A DNA stretch of 7,349 nt. Source: Candidatus Acetothermia bacterium (GTDB lineage Bacteria; Bipolaricaulota; Bipolaricaulia; Bipolaricaulales; Bipolaricaulaceae). The translations under genes were made by a program, and so were the position numbers. Positions 5,906 through 7,349 of this stretch are shown one piece after another; the first letter of the stretch is position 1; every line of letters starts with the position of its first letter. Below the pieces are notes generated by a model. That model worked only from the letters and a program-made list of their open reading frames with translations, had not been told where the DNA came from and made no database searches. Location: positions 1 to 7,349 of the forward strand of contig JAGDVW010000020.1 in NCBI GenBank assembly GCA_023255835.1. Direction: 5' to 3'.

Positions 5906-6898
5906 ATGGGGCGTCCGATGACCATGACCTTGGAGCTTGCCCGGTATCTTTGGCCCCGCCGAAGGTGGCCCAAGGAGGGAAAACTTTTTCCCCTCGTCCT
6001 CATGCTCGAGCCCCTGGAGGCTTGCAACCTGCGCTGCGCGGGCTGTGGGAGGGTGCGGGAATACGCGGCTGTGGTGGACCGCCGCATGCCCGTGGAGGAG
6101 GCCCTGCGGGCCGCGGAAACGGCGGGGGCCCCGGTGGTCTCCGTCTCCGGCGGTGAGCCCCTTTTGCACCCCGAGATCGAGGAGATCGTGCGCGGCCTCA
6201 TCGAGCAAAAACGCTGGGTCTACCTTTGCACCAACGGCCTCCTTTTGCCCGAAAAACTCGAAAAATTCCCGCGCCATAAACGCCTTTGTTTTGTGGTGCA
6301 CCTCGACGGGACGGAGAAGGTCCACGACGCCATCACTGGAAGGCCGGGCACTTTCCGCGCCGCGGTGGAAGCCATAAAAGAGGCGCTCCGGCGGGGCTAC
6401 CGTGTGGCCACCAACACCACGGTGTTCCATGGCTCGGACATCCCCGACCTGCGCCAGCTTTTCCGCCTCCTCACCGACCTTGGAGTGGAGGGCCTCATGA
6501 TCTCCCCAGGTTACGCCTATGAGGCCGTGCCCGAACGCGACCTTTTCCTGCAAAAAGAGGAGGCAATCAAGGTCTTCCGCGCCCTCCTTTCCGGAAGGGA
6601 CGGGTTCCGGTTTTACGACAACCCCCTTTTCCTCGATTTCCTCCAGGGGAAGCGGGATTACCGGGAATGCGCGGCCTGGGCCATCCCTACCTATACGGTT
6701 TTGGGCTGGCGCCTCCCTTGTTATCTCATCGCTGACCGGCATGCTCAGGACCTTCGGGAGATCCTGGCTCCGGAAGTTTGGGAGCGGTACGGGCCGGGGA
6801 GAGACCCGCGCTGTGCGGGCTGCATGCTCCATTCGGGGTTCGAGCCCCAAAGCGTTTTGGAGGCGGTGAACCGGCCATGGGTGCTCCTTCGGAGGTGA
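5906..6898 (+). CDS. hpnH: Adenosyl-hopene transferase HpnH (radical SAM)
   Basis: A 330-residue radical SAM enzyme. HpnH uses a 5'-deoxyadenosyl radical to alkylate diploptene, giving adenosylhopane, the first step to extended (C35) hopanoids. The cluster motif CNLRCAGC gives CxxxCxxC (C40, C44, C47). GGEPLLHPEI (82-91), YLCTNGLLL (106-114), VVHLDG (130-135), SPGYAYE (200-206) and NPLFLDFLQG (239-248) are characteristic of the HpnH group. The C-terminal part holds further cysteines (C255, C272, C303, C306) in CAAW, PCYL and CAGCMLHSGFEP, the last being a family signature. There is no N-terminal signal peptide; the family acts at the cytoplasmic membrane face. It starts one base after the polyprenyl synthase stop and shares one base with the downstream hpnG, so all belong to one transcript. 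Distinction from generic radical SAM proteins is strong because of the hpnG neighbour. Confidence 0.95.
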   Translation: MGRPMTMTLELARYLWPRRRWPKEGKLFPLVLMLEPLEACNLRCAGCGRVREYAAVVDRRMPVEEALRAAETAGAPVVSVSGGEPLLHPEIEEIVRGLIEQKRWVYLCTNGLLLPEKLEKFPRHKRLCFVVHLDGTEKVHDAITGRPGTFRAAVEAIKEALRRGYRVATNTTVFHGSDIPDLRQLFRLLTDLGVEGLMISPGYAYEAVPERDLFLQKEEAIKVFRALLSGRDGFRFYDNPLFLDFLQGKRDYRECAAWAIPTYTVLGWRLPCYLIADRHAQDLREILAPEVWERYGPGRDPRCAGCMLHSGFEPQSVLEAVNRPWVLLRR

Positions 6899-7349
6899 TG
6901 GTGGTGGCCGCTCTGCGCACGGAGCTCCTCTTCGTGCGGGGCCCAAAAGGGGCGCTGGGAATGGGCGAGGCGGCACGAGCCGGGCTCAGGCGCCTCTTGG
7001 ACCGTCGTCCGGCCAAAGCGTGCGTTTTGGTGGGCTATTGCGGAGGCCTTGCGGAGGACCTCCCCCCTGGCGCCCTCATCTTGGCCGAACGCGTCGTCGG
7101 CCCAGAAGGAACGGTGCGGGTGGGCGCCAGGGCCCTAGCCAAGGCCCAAGCCCTCCTTCCCGAGGCCCGCGTGGGCCCCATCTTCACCGACCCCGCGCTT
7201 CTAAGGAAAAACGTGGCCAAGCTCAAGGCCCTGGAGGAGCACAGGATTTCCCCTCTGGGCGTGGATATGGAGTCCAACTTTGTCGCCGCCGAGCTTTTCC
7301 GCCGAAAAATCCCGTTCCTTGTGGCCAGGGTCGTTTTGGACCCCTGGGA
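6898..7349 (+). CDS. hpnG: Hopanoid-associated phosphorylase HpnG (3' end outside window)
   Basis: The first 150 residues of a nucleoside phosphorylase-family protein are visible. VLVGYCGGLAEDLPPG (43-58) is the glycine-rich phosphate/ribose loop, and GVDMES (121-126) is the signature that contacts the ribose in MTA/SAH nucleosidase and phosphorylase enzymes. Next to hpnH this identifies HpnG, which removes adenine from adenosylhopane to give a ribosyl-hopane (phosphate). The start is uncertain. ATG 6898 overlaps the hpnH stop by one base (TGATG), but GGAGG at 6891-6895 is only 2 bases away and would better serve GTG 6901 or GTG 6904. ATG 6877 is also in frame. The protein begins MVVAALRTEL with no signal peptide. 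About a third of the family's usual length seems to be missing at the window end. A plain nucleosidase without a hopanoid role is less likely given the context. Confidence 0.88.
   Translation, partial: MVVAALRTELLFVRGPKGALGMGEAARAGLRRLLDRRPAKACVLVGYCGGLAEDLPPGALILAERVVGPEGTVRVGARALAKAQALLPEARVGPIFTDPALLRKNVAKLKALEEHRISPLGVDMESNFVAAELFRRKIPFLVARVVLDPW

Noticed and set aside
4627..6201. Minus-strand open frame of 524 codons opposite regulator 2 and prenyl synthase.
   Set aside because: Same reasons: antisense to clear coding sequence, low-complexity basic composition, no motif.
6806..6850. Ser310 where a third cysteine may occur after CAGC near the HpnH C-terminus.
   Set aside because: I am not sure that cysteine is invariant in the family, so the substitution cannot be called unusual without an alignment.
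5267..6976. Very long minus-strand open frame (569 codons) opposite prenyl synthase and hpnH.
   Set aside because: It is rich in Pro, Arg, Gly and Ala, has no family motif, and is the antisense of two well-identified genes. Open antisense frames are common in G+C-rich DNA.
1..7349. CRISPR arrays, tRNA or rRNA genes, transposases, phage integrases.
   Set aside because: No regularly spaced direct repeats, no tRNA-like cloverleaf and no mobile-element protein motifs were found.

Overview
The window is a G+C-rich, gene-dense stretch of bacterial chromosome with almost no non-coding DNA. It carries housekeeping genes, one two-component signalling locus and the start of a hopanoid gene cluster. 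The phylum cannot be named from sequence alone. RicT (PSP1 family), extended-hopanoid genes, very short intergenic gaps and start codons without Shine-Dalgarno sites but close behind -10-like hexamers would fit a deep-branching, possibly thermophilic lineage. That placement is inference.

Layout. Bases 3-296 (+) are the C-terminal end of an unrecognised protein. It meets ricT tail to tail, with overlapping stop codons inside a small inverted repeat. Bases 293-1935 (-) hold holB (clamp-loader delta prime) followed by ricT, joined by an ATGA overlap. A 77-bp divergent intergenic region (1936-2012) holds back-to-back promoter-like elements. Bases 2013-3221 (+) encode a multi-pass membrane histidine kinase of the HisKA_3 (NarX/DesK-like) type. 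Bases 3212-3646 (-) are the C-terminal remnant of a MacB-type ABC permease, wedged between the kinase and its likely partners. Two LuxR/NarL-type response regulators follow (3722-4309 and 4334-4936, +). The second overlaps a short-chain polyprenyl diphosphate synthase (4933-5904), followed by hpnH (5906-6898) and hpnG (from 6898, cut by the window end).

How the genes work together. The polyprenyl synthase would supply C15 or C20 diphosphate. HpnH adds a 5'-deoxyadenosyl group to hopene, and HpnG removes adenine to give the ribosyl-hopane precursor of extended hopanoids. The second response regulator is translationally overlapped with this pathway, which suggests that envelope-directed signalling by the kinase and its regulators is linked to membrane-lipid remodelling. 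No CRISPR array, tRNA, rRNA, transposase or phage gene was seen.

Most notable points: the regulator-hopanoid operon, the inverted ABC permease fragment splitting the kinase from its regulators, and the recurring leaderless-type starts. None of these amounts to a clearly new molecular system.
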